NCBI RefSeq assembly: GCF_964340395.1
Contig: NC_135557.1
Coordinates: 20,685,725 to 20,749,724 of the forward strand
DNA from: Glandiceps talaboti
Lineage: Eukaryota > Hemichordata > Enteropneusta > Spengelidae
Length of the DNA: 64,000 nt
Direction: 5' to 3'
Shown here: one piece after another, positions 29,161 to 44,100 of the stretch
Numbering within the stretch: position 1 is the first letter of the stretch
Layout: each line of letters opens with the position of its first letter
Notes under the pieces: generated by a model
What the model saw: the letters and a program-made list of their open reading frames with translations, nothing else
Told to the model about the DNA's origin: nothing
Databases searched by the model: none
Program-made: the position numbers and the translations under genes

Positions 29161-32100
29161 AGTTACCATGGGCATGTTAGAAATTTGAAAGACAGAGAGA
29201 GAGGTCATTGACAGTGAGATACAGACACAGTGTGAGTGAGTGAGTGAGTGAGAGAGAGAAACAGACAGACAGTGTGAATGAGAGAAAAACAGACAGACAG
29301 TGTGAGTGAGAGAGAAACAGACAGTGTGAGTGAGAGAGAGAAACAGACAGACAGTGTGAGTGAGAGAGAAACAGACAGACGGTGTGAGTGAGAAACAGAC
29401 AGACAGTGAGTAAGAGAGAAACAGACAGACAGTGTGAGTGAGAGAAACAGACAGACAGTGTGAATGAGAGAGAAACAGACAGACAGACAGTGTGAGTGAG
29501 AGAGAAACAGACTGTGAGTGAGAGAGAGAAACAGACAGACAGTGTGAGTGAGAGAGAGAGAGAAACAGACAGTGTGAGAGAGAAACAGACAGACAGTGTG
29601 AGTGAGAGAGAGAGAAACAGACAGACAGTGTGAGTGAGAGAGAAACAGACAGACGGTGTGTGTGAGTGAGAGAGAGACAGCCAGTGTGAGAGTTAGATAT
29701 GGACAATTAGTAAATATTGATTCAATCTTTACTTACAGGATACTTCTGTACTAGTGCAGCATACACAAAATATCCAACTGATGGAGTAACTGGTGACATT
29801 TGTCCTAAAGGTTTCTACTGTCCAGAAGGTTCACCAGCTGCCAAACGATGTGAAGGTGGTTACTATACTAACATAACAGGACAAGCTGAGTGCTTTGACT
29901 GTCCTGCAGGTGCGTTTAAACAAAAATTACACATTGTTAAATCCTGAGGTGTGAGGTAGTGGGAGATATTGCAGATTAATTCTCAGGTTCTCACCCATCT
30001 CCATGTGAAGGGGGGATATGTGACTGTGTTGACTGTGAATGACAATGTTATTTGTTTGTATTTCAGGATATTATTGTGCAGATGGTGAAACTCTACTAGA
30101 GTGTCCAAGAGGTCACTATTGTCCTATAAATACAGGTGGTAATGAATACGTTCCATGTCCTAGAGGATATTATAATCCAGATTTAGGTCTAGCCTCAGAA
30201 GATCAATGTTTACCTTGTGCTCCTGGTAAATACTGTACAGCTTTAGGGGCTTCAGATTTCCAAACTATCAATGCATCGGCTGGACCTTGTGATGCAGGTT
30301 ATTACTGTGTTCTAGGTAAGAAATATGATAATTTTTGTGTGTGTGTGTGTGGGGGGGGGGGGGCATGCGGGGGTGGTTGGGTGTGTGTGGTGGTGGTGAA
30401 GAATTGGAGGTGGGTATGCCTATGTATGTATGTATGTGTGTGTGTGTATGTATGTATGTATGTATGTATGTATGTATGTATGTATGTATGTATGTATGTA
30501 TGTATGTATGTATGTATGTATGTACATATGTACGTACGTACGTACGTATGTATGTACGTACGTATGTACGTACGTATGTATGTATGTATGTACATACGTA
30601 TGTGTCTGTGTCTGTGTCTTTGTGTATATGATTACTTAAAGCTATTTTGGAAAGGTTTATGTCATGTTTATGTTATGCAATAAACTGACGAGTTAATTTG
30701 ATCTTTTTGTGCTTAGTTATTGTTGTTGTCATGGAGATTCCAGAATGTGATATGCTAATCTTGTGTACATTATTTGTTACATTGTAGGTAATAATGTGAG
30801 TAATCCCACTCCTGAGACAACAGCTGGTATAGGTGGACCCTGTCCAGCGGGTTATTTCTGTCCAGAAGGTACCCACACACCAAGTAGTTGTCCTAATGGT
30901 ACATACTCAGATCAAACACATCTCACAGCCATAGATGAATGTACAGATTGTGATTTAGGTCAATACTGTGGTAGCGCCAATCTTACACAACCTACAGGTC
31001 CCTGTGATCCTGGATTCTATTGTTTGACAGGTGCTATCTATCCAAATCCTACCGGTGAGTTATTATAGATATGTTACAAATTTTATACAACCTACAGGTC
31101 CCTGTGATCCTGGATTCAAATCTTGTCAAAACTGGTCTAAACTAGTCTTGAATTGATCCAAATTGGTCTAAACTGGTCTTGAACTAGTCTAAACTGGACC
31201 AAACTGGTCTTGAATTGATCTGAACTGGTCTAAACTGGTCTAAATTGGTCTAAACTGGTCTTGAACTAGTCCAAACTGGACCAAACTGGTCTAAACTGGC
31301 CTTGAACTAGTCTAATCTGGACCAATTGGTCTAAACTGGTCTAAATTGGTCTTGAACTGTTCAAACTGTTCCAATATTGTCTAAAATCATTCTTGCCAGC
31401 CAGAGCATAATTTTCACTGATGTAACAAAAGGAAGTGTATGCATCACCGTAAAGAATCCAGTTGTTTGTTCCTATAATAATGACACTGTCTTGTTGGATC
31501 TGTAGTATCCATTCAATGTATTATAGATTAGTGGTAGTCAATACTTATGAACTACTAGTGTACAGAAGAATACTACCTAGGCAGGTGATGATTCAACTTT
31601 ATCATAGATTGATAGCGACTTAAATATTCATCTCATTTCATACTACCTAGGCAGGTGATGATTCACCTTTATCATAGATTGATAGCGACTTGATTATTCA
31701 TCCCATTTCATACTACCTAGGCAGGTGATGATTCAACTTTATTATAGATTGATAGCGACTTGATTATTCATCCCATTTCATACTACCTAGGCAGGTGATG
31801 ATTCAACTTTATCATAGATTGATAGCGACTTAATTATTCATCTCATTTCATACTACCTAGGCAGGTGATGATTCACCTTTATCATAGATTGACAACAAGT
31901 CTTTAATTATTCATCCCATTTCATACTACATTTGCAGGTGATGATTCTACTGGTGGGCCATGTCCAATTGGTCATTACTGTCCAGCTGGTACATCAGTAC
32001 CCTATGAATGTGAGGCTGGTACTTACAATGACATAGAACAACAATACGAATGTTTTACTTGTGAAGCTGGTTATTACTGTCCTGCCAATTCAACAACTTA

Positions 32101-35100
32101 CCTACCATATAAATGTCCTCCTGGCTACTACTGTCCAAATGGTAAGTTGATAATAAAAGTATCAATATAATCTAACCACCTGTTGAAAATATAAACTGGA
32201 TGTGTGTATGGTTAATGTGGAGAACTATCATATACCGTATTTACTAATTGATTGATTGCTTAGTTTAGCACTTTACACAATCATGCTGAATAACGAGGTA
32301 ATTACAAACTTTCTAGGCTACTAGATTGGCTGTTGTTTTGAGGGACAACAGTTTCATGCTATCCTTGACACTTCTTCAGTCCAACTGATGATCTAGTGAC
32401 AGGTGGTTGGTGACACATGATGGAGTTGAATAGGGAACTTGCAATCCAGACTTAGCATGCTCAGACACAAAGTACTATGGGATTTTCTGTGGTTATCGTG
32501 ATACCTAAGCTACCGATAAAATAAACCTCCCACAATGGTCAGGGCAACTATGAATTGATCATTTGTGGTTAAAAACAATGTAACATTATTGTTTACAATA
32601 ATATTTGATTAATATTTATCATCACATTTCCCATGATGCAACAATCAACATGGCGGGTTTGCAAGTTCCCTATTGCCATGTGATGATGAGAATTGTCAAG
32701 GAATTTTACCAACAAGTGTTGTAGACACCTGCCAAGTTATGGCATACTCCTCTTTCCCTATGGTGATCTATTATTAAACTTCAAACCTGGCTGATTGATA
32801 ACTTCCATATTTGTAGAACTTGAATTATTGGATAACATTACTTTCTTTTCATTCAAACTGTAGGTACTGAGTACAGCACACAGTATCCATGTCCTAAAGG
32901 TTATTACCGTGGCAATGAACTAGGACAAAGTTTTGCTGATTGTACTCCATGTGATGCTGGTTACTACTGTGAATATGAAGGAAACACTACAGTTACTGCA
33001 GAATGTGATGCAGGTAAGTAAGGAAACACTATAGTTACTGCAGAATGTGATGCAGGTAAGGAAACACTATAGTTACTGCAGAATGTGATGCAGGTAAGGA
33101 AACACTATAGTTACTGCTGAATGTGATGCAGGTAAGGAAACACTACAGTGACTGCAGAATGTGATGCAGGTGAAGAAACACAACATCACCTACATTTTGT
33201 GCTGTTTCAGAGAAACAATCGATCCTATGCCTTAAAGGAATCATTACTGTAAGCCACACTGTCTCATGCCTAGGCAATAGATCAACAATATATATTCATG
33301 ACTCCTAAGTGCCCATTACCTTCAGTGAAAACATGAATATTCATTGTTCGCATATCACAGCATTTCTGCTGACATGAGGTAATGTGGCCCACAGCAAAGA
33401 TAACTTGTAAACTTACACGTTCAACTTGGTATTTGTCACCTAAGTTTTTGAAAATGCCTACATTTCCTAGCATGGCATTCCCCATTTAACAATAAACAGT
33501 GGTGAAGAAACCTTGCTAGTACAATGCTTCAGATAAATTTTACCTCCTTACCACTGTTAACATAACCACTGTATGTGATTACATTTCAGGTTGGTTCTGT
33601 GTGAATGCAGCCTGGTCTCCAAGACCATTTGACTTTGATAATTATACTTCTGGTGATTGTTTGTGTCCAACCACATTGACAGGTGGTCAGTGTCAGCCAG
33701 GTTACTTCTGTCCACAAGGTTCATTTGAACCAACACCATGTACAGAAGGCGATTACTGTGAAGATCCTGGTAAGTGTCAACCAGTGGTAACCTGTATCAT
33801 TTGATAAAGTGATGTTGACTGTTGTATTAGTATAATTGTTTCAATCAATTAAAGAATGTGTATAGCACCAAAATCCAATATGATGTAATCTTCTATAGTG
33901 CTGGACAGGAACGAATAGAAGATGGATGTATAAGTTAGAAAGTTCTTACAAATTGATATGATATCCTTCTAGAATTTATCGACAATGGATGCTGAACATA
34001 GTTGAAGTACTATAGAAAAATATTGCACCTCCTATTTGAAACTCTACAGTCTCTTAATTTTGGTAGTACCTACCTGATATGAATATTTTTATGAATGTTT
34101 TTATTTAATTCCTTCTTACTTGTTTTGATTGCAGGTTTACCTAGTGTGAGTGGTCCATGTGATGCTGGATTTTACTGTAACCGTACAGCTAGCCGTCCTG
34201 ATCCAATGGATGGTTTTACTGGTGACATCTGTCCACCTGGGCGTTATTGTCCACAAGGAACCGATTCTAATCCACCCATGTGTCCCATAGGAACATATTC
34301 TAATGCCACAGGGTTGACCAGTGAAAGTGAATGTTACTTGTGTACACCTGGTTTTTACTGTGAAACACCTGGATTGACTGACCCTACAGGTCCATGTGAT
34401 GAAGGTAAGAAATGAAATCTACTTTGATAAGTTAAACTGTCTCCAACTATGAAGTAGAAAATTTAAAAGTTGTTTTTCTATCGTGTTGGCACAGTTTTGA
34501 CAGCCATATTTGATTAGAAAATTACTTAAGTTTGAGATTATTTTGACCACTTATCTATATTTAACATTCTTGTTTGGTGATCTTGATTCTTTTCATTATT
34601 TTAACTAAAACAGGTGTGAGTTTTTTTAACAAAGTTAGATTTGACTGCATACAGGTTATTACTGTCCAGCTGGTAGTCATTTGAATATTAATAGTGTATT
34701 TACCATCTGTTAACCATACTATTCTCCATGTGATTTGACTGTATACAGGTTATTACTGTCCAGCTGGTATGAACATCAGTAATCCATTCCCATGCAGTCC
34801 TGGCTACTATTGTGTTGTTGGAAGTTTTGAAGAGACAGAATGTGATTCTGGTTATTATCAAGATGAGTCTGGACAAGGAGAGTGTAAGGAATGCAATGCT
34901 GGTAAGTAAACTAGAAACACATATATATCATATATTTAATGGGATACATGCCAGGTGTACCATTCTTTAATATGCTTATATTTTATGATACATACATGTA
35001 TACCAGGTGTACCATTCTTTATTATGCGTATATAACATATTCACATACCAAGTGTACTTGTCTTTAATATGCATCATTTTGTGATTTACATACCAGATGT

Positions 35101-38100
35101 ACCATCCTGTAATGTCATGTATGTATCATTTATCTAACAGGTTACTATTGTGATAGGGCTGATGCGCCAGTGACAGATTATTCTATCTATCAATGCACCA
35201 TTGGCTATTATTGTCCTAATGGTACAGAGTATGAAACACAATATGGCTGTCCAAATGGTACCTATGGTACGGCTAATTTACTAGAAAGAGCTGATCAGTG
35301 CGATCCATGTCCTGAGGGTAAATTCTGCCGTGGAACTGGACTTGATGCTGTGTCTGGTAAGTAATAATGATGCAATATATATATATACCACCTGCACTAT
35401 TCTAATTAGACCATACCAATCATTCATTAATCCATATTAATTCAAATGCAGTCACCACTTCTGCAGCATCCATGTGAAGTAATGTTGAAACAGGAGGAAA
35501 TTGGAGTATCCATGACACACCTGTGTTGTTTGTCAGGCAGGGTCAAACCAAGCATCACCCTTCTTACATACAGATCTAGGAAATTTTTAATCAAACCCAT
35601 TGTACACTAGATGGGGCCAAACCCAGACTGCAGTGGTAGAGCAGGTACATGAGCTAATGTGACGGCCACTGACAACCCCACATTTACTCATTAGCGAATA
35701 AGTGGTGAAAGACCCTACAAAGTGTTTTATTGAATAATGGTTCCAAGTTAAAATGATAATAACCATTCTCCCCTGCATCGTCAACAGTTTGTGGCGGTCA
35801 AAAAGTAGGCTGACACAGAAGTATTGATTCTTTTTCCCCAGCATTATGTTGATACATATCAAAATACCATAGCATTTTATTAAGAGATGATAATATGATT
35901 TGAATTTTTATAGGCTTTACAGTTTAGTTAATAAGTGTACAATGTATGACATATGTGTGTGCATTGTATGACATATGCGTGTACATTGTATGACATCATT
36001 TTTTCAGGTGACTGTGAAGCTGGTTACTGGTGTAAGGGAGGAGCTTCAAGTCCTGTACCCATTGATGGTGTAACTGGTGAAGAGTGTCCTGAAGGTCACT
36101 TTTGTGTAGCTGGTAAGTGATTTTGTGATTATGTATAGGTGATAAGTGAACTTGTCAAGTTGTGTTGATGGTAAGGGATTTTGTCATTATGTGTAGATGG
36201 TAAGCTAATTAACTTATCAGGGTATGTTGATGGAAAGATAATTTTTGAAGATGTGTATTAATCGTAAACACTCTTACTTATCTTGGCAAGCAACCAGATC
36301 TTATATATATATATTTGTATGCAGTCAAAATACTGTAATTTAAATATGGAAATTTCGCAAACAACTTATTTTGTTTATTTGCTGCACAACATATGCACAG
36401 AAATAAGTAGTGACTAAATGCCTTCTTGTACATGAATACAATGAACCACACTAGTACAGTAATACGTAAACAAATTGTCTTTGAGAACTAGAATAGTACT
36501 AATATTATTTTCAATGTTTTACTTTAGGCACTACTGCTCCTGACGACTGTCCCCTGGGTACTTGGTCTGATAGTACGGGATTGGAAGCTCAGTCAGACTG
36601 TCAGGACTGCCCAGGAGGTTATTATTGTAATGGAACCGGATTAACACAACCATCAGGACCATGTGAACCAGGGTAAGTATCTTTAGTAGTTAATAACTGA
36701 AGACATAACTAACATAACCAGTTATGTACAGTACTATACAGATGGTATTTATCCCTTACAAATATCCTATTGGAATCCTGTGGAACAATTACCAGTCATA
36801 TAGAAATCCTACATGTACAAGACTTGCTTTGACCCATAAGACTGTCCTATGCCTATGCCTATGGTATTTACATAGGACAGGCTTATTGGAACCATGTGAC
36901 ATTCCTCTAGGATTCCTATGATATTCCCAAAGGAATGTCATGTATGAATGCCATAGGAATGTGTTTCCAAATCATATGGGACTGTCTTATATGAGTTTGT
37001 AGCTATTTTGTGTCTGCAGATTTAGTGTTGGTGGTGTCATAACAGTTCTTCTGTCTTGTCTATCTGTAGGTATTACTGCAGTGGTGCTGCAGTAACAGCA
37101 ACTCCAAACGATAACAATGCAACAGGTGCACCATGTACTGCTGGTCACCATTGTCCAGAAGGTACAGCTAATCCAGTGCCATGTGCTCATGGTACTTATA
37201 TGCTAACTACCCATGCTGACGAGTGTGAAATATGTCCTGCTGCACATTACTGTGTAACAGGGTATGATCCTGAAAGATGTCCTCCAGGTAATGTCAAATT
37301 TTGAAAATTTTAGCTGTTGGTTTCATTTCACAGAACCTATAGTATGTAACAATGAAGTCAATATTGTAATTTACATTGCATAGATGAAGCCATTGATTTG
37401 AAGCAATGTTTGTAATCCAATGAACATACATGTAGGTGATTTGAATTGTTGTATATCTTTAACTTTGTTGCTCTCCAGATGGTACTGGTTTGCTGTGGGA
37501 GTCATGTCCACGTGGCACAGATAGTTACATAGATGGCCTAGCCAATGAAATGCAATCTTTTGAATTATTTTAAATCTTCACTTTACTGCTAGGTTATTAC
37601 TGTCCAGAAGGTACTGGTTGGGTGTGGCAGTCCTGTCCACCTGGTACATTTAGTAACAAAGATGGTCTAGCCAATGAGACAGAGTGTCAGACTTGCTCAG
37701 CAGGAATGTACTGTGCACATCCCAATGCAACCAGTCCTACAGGTCCCTGTGATGCTGGGTTTTATTGTGTTGAAGGATCTGATACCCAGACACCAGAGAC
37801 AAACTTTAGAGGTATGTATGATTTCTAGTTTATGCTTTGATTATGTTGGTGTAACTTTGTGATTTCTAGCTTTCTGTTTTAATTATGTTGGTATAACTTT
37901 GTGATTTCTAGCTTTCTGTTTTAATTATGTTGGTATAACTTTGTGATTTCTAGCTTTCTGTTTTAATTATGTTGGTATAACTTTGTGATTTCTAGCTTTC
38001 TGTTTTAATTATGTTGGTATAACTTTGTGATTTCTAGCTTTCTGTTTTAATTATGTTGGTATAACTTTGTGATTTCTAGCTTTCAGTTTTGATTATGTTG

Positions 38101-41100
38101 GTATAACTTCAGCGGGGTGTGTGATTTCTAGCTTATTCTTTGAATATATTGGTATAACTTGAGTGGCATGTGTGATTTAAATTTTATGTTTTGAATATGT
38201 GTGTGTATAACTTTAGAGATATTTGTGATTTCTAGATGTCTATTTTGAATATATGTATGATACAGGATATTGCATCACAGAATGGTTATGTGTTTTAAGT
38301 TTAAAGATCAGCATTGATTGTCACAAGAATGAAGTTATTTTGAAATAAACTAGTAAGAAGTCTCTATTTCCCACTGCAGGTACTGCTGGTGTTTGTCCTG
38401 GAGGCTATTATTGCCCTACTGGTACATCAACTCCAGATCCTTGTCCCAGAGGTACATTCAGTAACATTACAAAACTGGCCAATGAAGTAAGTTAACAAAC
38501 CATGAGATAATAAGATATTATTGCCCTTCTAGTACGTCATCTCTGGCATGTTGTCCTAGAGGTACTTCAGTAACATTATGAAACTGACCAATGAAGTAAG
38601 TTAACAAACCATGAGATAATAAGATATTATTGCCCTTCTAGTACATTGTCTCTGGCACCTTGTCCTAGAGGTACATTCAGTAACATTACGAAACTGACCA
38701 GTGAAGTAAGTTAACAAACCATGAGATAATAAGATATTATTGCCCCTTTTGTACATCGTCTTTGGCACCTTGTCCAAGAGGTACATTAAGTTCAGTTCTA
38801 GGGTTGATGTTTGCTATGATTTGTCTAAGTGTAGATGTTTTTTTGTCATCTCTGAAGTCTTTCGCTGTCACTACAGATTGTATTATATTCCCTTATAACA
38901 TATTGATGTGTCAGTGCTGTAGAGAGTTTGACCTTCTCTTGGAGTTGCTTCTAGGTAACTGATTAGAAACATGCCCGTTAAAGAGACAAAGTTTGCTTTA
39001 CATAATATTCAATCACAATTTCTTATTTCCTTGCAGAGTGAATGTACAGATTGTTTGTATGGCCAGTACTGTGGTGATGTTGGGCTAATGGCGCCATCTG
39101 ATGACTGTTATGCTGGATTCTATTGTTTAAGAGGTGCCAAAGATCCCAACAACCCTTCTGAGGATGAAACTGGAGGTCCATGTCCAATAGGCAAGTATCT
39201 GCAATTGATCATTATTAGGACTGTAAACTTGTATGATTTTCCAATGACACACAGCTCCTCTAGGTGATTTGCAGTCATTGTAAACAATCATCATGCTGCC
39301 TAATTGACACTCTAAACTCCTAATTGACACTCTAAACTCTCTTAATTGAAAGGAATATACTACTTCTGCCATGTGCAAGAACAGATCTACATCTCAACTC
39401 GTACTTTCCGTTGATAATACATATCTCGACCAATCTACCTACTAAAATTCACTCTACATCAATAAACACATGTAAATCAGCTGTTGAGGACTGTACTCTT
39501 CATAATTTGTCTGACCTTGGGACATGAATGGACACCACTGTGAAATAATACTCTGACAAATGAGGATCTACACAACTACGAAGAAGCAGAACTTTAGTAG
39601 TATTTAAAGATATAGTTTGTTAAATTATGAAATGGACAGTTATCAAGTATCAGTGTGATTATAATATACTTTCTTTTGTATTACAGGACATTTCTGTCCC
39701 AATGGAACATCTTTTCCTCTTGGTTGTTTACCCGGTACTTACAATCCATCTGAAGGCCAAGCAGAATGTCTGGACTGTGAAGCTGGGTAAGTATTGCTAG
39801 ATAATATATTACTTGTGATTAAGACTTGAACTTGAGGTAGGAAGAAATGTTTCACAAGATGTGATTCAAGGGTGCACTCTTTTTTGTGTATTTAATAACA
39901 TTTTTATCTTGAACTTATTACACTCACTGTTCAACTGTGTGATACTATGCAATATTTTCTTATTTCAGATATTGGTGTCCAGCCAATGCATCAACTTATA
40001 CCGACACACCTTGTCCAACTGGTCACTATTGTCCTGCGGCAACAGAGTATTCAAATCAGTATCCCTGTCCAGCTGGTTATTACAATGACTATACAGGCAA
40101 ACAAACATTAGATGATTGCAAACCATGCCCACCAGGTATGGTACTTCTTATTTTTAATCTTTTTGAGTCTTTTATTTAAAAACCTTTTTATGACAAAGCT
40201 AATCTAGTACTCCTTTCTTATGAATCTGTCCATCCAAAATTATTAGTTTTAACATTTCTAGCGACATCTTCCATTTGACAAATTTACATGACATTTCATT
40301 TACAATTGGCAAGTCTTTGTTATGTCTTTTCTCCATGCGTATTTCCTCATAATTTACAAACAAATTACTTATGCTTTGGTTTTTAGTTACAGTGATAGGA
40401 ATGATTATTATAGTTTTGTTGGTTAATGTTTAATTTGTTTTGCTATATCTGTCCATTTATTTGTAATGGAATAACGTTCCATTCAACTCACAATTTTGAC
40501 ATTATAATAGCATCTCTTTGTCATACACATCTTTTGTAGTGGTCTTCAAGTCGTGGATATTTATGTTTGATGTCATTTGTACAGGCGAATTTGGTTCTCT
40601 AATAGTCTTTTATATTTAATTTTTATAGGTGAATTTTGTGGCAGTACAGGATTGGATTCACCAAGTGGAGACTGTGCTGCAGGATGGTATTGTATTCGTG
40701 GTGCTTGGGCAGATAAACCTACAGACTTTGGTTATCAAAATGTCACAACTAGTTGTTTCTGTCCAAGTAATATAACGGGTGGACAATGTCAATCGGGAGA
40801 GTTCTGTCCTATAGGATCTAGTGAGCCTACTCCTTGTCTACCAGGTACGGATCTCCTACTTTTCACTTCATATTTTGATACATAATGTAGGTGATTGAGA
40901 TATTGTACACGGTTATCCATTATAGAATGTGGCTTTTGATTGTACGAGTTAGATTCCATTGTACACGGTTGTCCATTATAGAATGTGACTTTTGACTGTA
41001 CGAGTTAGATTACATCATCTCTGTTAATATTCTCTTTCTTGGGTATAGAAACCTCAGTTGACTGAATGTCTTGGACGCAAAGTGTAATAAAACTTTCAGA

Positions 41101-44100
41101 TTACTTCTTACAAAGTGATCCCCAGATTTGAAAACTGAAAACATGGTTGAACAAATCTAATATGTAAAACCAATATTGTGGTTTAAAAGTTTTTATACAT
41201 CGAAAGGAATATTTCTCACAAAAAATAATATCAATATTAATATTGTTATAATATAAGTTATTTATAAATGTTGTATTTTTCCCCACAGGTCATTATTGTG
41301 AAGTGGCAGGTCTTGCTAATGTAACTGGACCCTGTGATGCTGGTTATTACTGCACTAGTGGTGCAGAGGTACAGGATCCAATGGATGGCGTAACTGGAGA
41401 TATCTGTCCTGCAGGATTTTATTGCCCAGAAGGTACAGCAGATCCTATTGGCTGCCCAGCTGGTTACTTTACAAATGCTACAGGCAATGCAATCTTTGGA
41501 GACTGCAATCCATGTTCACCTGGCTATTACTGCGGTGGTATTGGTTTATCAGAACCAACAGCTATGTGTGATCCAGGATTCTATTGTCCAGGTGGTCAAA
41601 ATGTGAGCCGTCCTGATGAGTACAGATGTTCACCAGGACATTACTGTGAAAGTGGAAGTGTAGAAGAAACATCATGTCCAGCAGGTGAATATCAGAATGA
41701 ATGGGGTAAAGCAACCTGCAAAGTATGTACAGCTGGTTACTACTGTGATGCCACGTTGCAGAATGATACTTTCTGTTCCCATGGTGTACAGAATCCACAA
41801 CCATGTCCAACTGGACACTACTGTCCATCTGGAACGCAGTATGCCATCCAATATGGTTGTCCTAACGGTACATACAGTGACTTGACTCATCTAACTGCTG
41901 CTTCTGACTGTACTCCATGTTCTGGTGGTTATTATTGTGGACAGGAAGGATTGTCAGCACCTACTGGGGAATGTACGGCAGGGTATTATTGTACAAGTGG
42001 GGCTTCTATATCTACACCAACAGATGGTATTACTGGAGATATTTGTTCAAGAGGAGCCTACTGCCCAGCTGGATCTAATGCTACCTCACTATGTCCACCT
42101 GGTACTTACAATCCCACAGAAGGTTTAAGATCAGAAGATGAATGCCTCAGTTGTACACCTGGTGAATATTGTCTGCAGTATGGAATGGATGTTACTGCTG
42201 GTAACTGTAGTGCTAGATACTACTGTAGTGGTAATTCTTCCACGCCAACACCAACTGATGGTTTCACTGGTGATGTGTGTCCAGTTGGTCATTACTGTCC
42301 AACAGGAGCCAACCAACCAATTCCATGTGAGCCAGGTACATATACAGACACCACATTGAATGAAGAATGTCTACAGTGTACACCAGGACATTACTGCATC
42401 ACTGGATCGAACCCTGAAGACTGTCCTGCTGGATTCTTCTGTCCCGAAGGTACTGGCCATATTTGGCAGTCGTGCCCACTAGGTACATTCAGTTCACAGA
42501 CAGGTCTAGCTAATGTGACGCAGTGTTCTCTTTGTCTAGCAGGATACTACTGTAGTCAGTTGAACGCTACGTCCGTTACTGGGCCCTGTGATCCTGGATA
42601 TTACTGCAAAAGTGGTTCAGACTCGCCAACTCCTGGTTTGTTGTCAAGTGGTGATGCCGATATCTGTCCAGCTGGTTATTTCTGTGAACAAGCAACAGGG
42701 GATCCAGAGCCTTGCCCTCCATCAACATTTAACAATAGGACTGGAATAACAAGTGAAAGTGAATGTATGCAGTGTCTAGAAGGTTATTATTGTGATGTAC
42801 CTGGACTAGACTTTCCCACTGGTCCATGTGATCCTGGATTTTATTGTACTCTAGGATCGAACAGTTCACACCCAAGTCAGACATCTGCTGCAGGTGGACC
42901 CTGTCCAGCTGGCTCCTTCTGTGAATCAGGGAGCAGTATGCCCATTTTGTGTGTTGCTGGTGAGTATAACCCAATAGAAGCACAGGATGCCTGCCTTGAT
43001 TGCCCTGCTGGATATTATTGTGAAGAAGGAAGTGTTAACATCACAGAATGTCCATCTGGTCATTTCTGTCCACAGAACACCGAATTTGCTGAACAAAATC
43101 CTTGTAACAATGGCACATATAACAACAGAACCAAAGGTGAAAATGTTGATGACTGTGAACTTTGCCCTCCAGGAATGTTCTGCCCATACCGAGGAATGTC
43201 ATTACCTGCGAGCTATTGTGCACCGGGATGGTACTGTACTTTGGGTGCTTGGAAGGACAAACCAACAACATTAGGCAATGATACAGGAGAGGATTGTCAC
43301 TGTCCGGCCCAAAGCACTGGTGGTATGTGTGAGGCTGGTACATTCTGTCCACCAGGGGCATCATCTCCAGTACCATGTACACCGGGATATTACTGTCTAG
43401 TAGATGAATTAGAAACAGAAAGTGGACTCTGTATGAGTGGATATTACTGTAATGGTAGCACCATCCTACCAAATCCAGTTAATGAAACAACAGGTGACAT
43501 TTGTCCCAAAGGTCATTACTGTCCTGAAGGAAGTGCATATCCTACAGCATGTGAACCTGGAACTTTCAGTGATAGCTTTAGTAATCATTACAAGAATGAC
43601 TGCATACCATGCACTGCTGGTATGTATTGTACAGGTTGGGGTAGAGACTTGCCGAATGGTGATTGCGATGAAGGCTGGTTCTGTCCTGAAGGATCAACAG
43701 CTGCTCAACCAGTTGGAAATGAATGTTTGGCTGGACATGAATGTCCTGTTGGAAGTCCTGATGAAACCCCATGTTTGTCTGGTTACTACCAACCACTGAC
43801 TGGTCAAGGAGAGTGTATTGAATGTCCAGCTGGAATGTATTGTGATCAAAATGAAGCTATTGAAGAGGAACAGAGTGGCGTGGGAGAAGCTTCTCATGGT
43901 GTAGTAACTCCAAAGGATTGTCCTGCAGGCTTCTACTGTTTGAATGGTACACAGACAGCACGTCAGTTCCCATGCCCTGTAGGTACTTACAGTAATACCA
44001 CCAATCTTGAAAGTGAGGCTGAATGTAGAGCATGTCCAGCTGGACACTATTGTGAAGCTGAAAATATAACACAACCAACTGATGTGTGCACAGCTGGCTA

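Noticed and set aside
29005-29706. 233-codon minus-strand frame rich in SLSLTHTVCLF
   Set aside because: Reverse reading of the gagagaaacagacag minisatellite.
39190-39270. Exon 43 running on to a GT donor near 39265
   Set aside because: The added residues are hydrophobic and Cys-free and break the CPxG-HFCP motif; the GC donor at 39191 fits both consensus and protein pattern.
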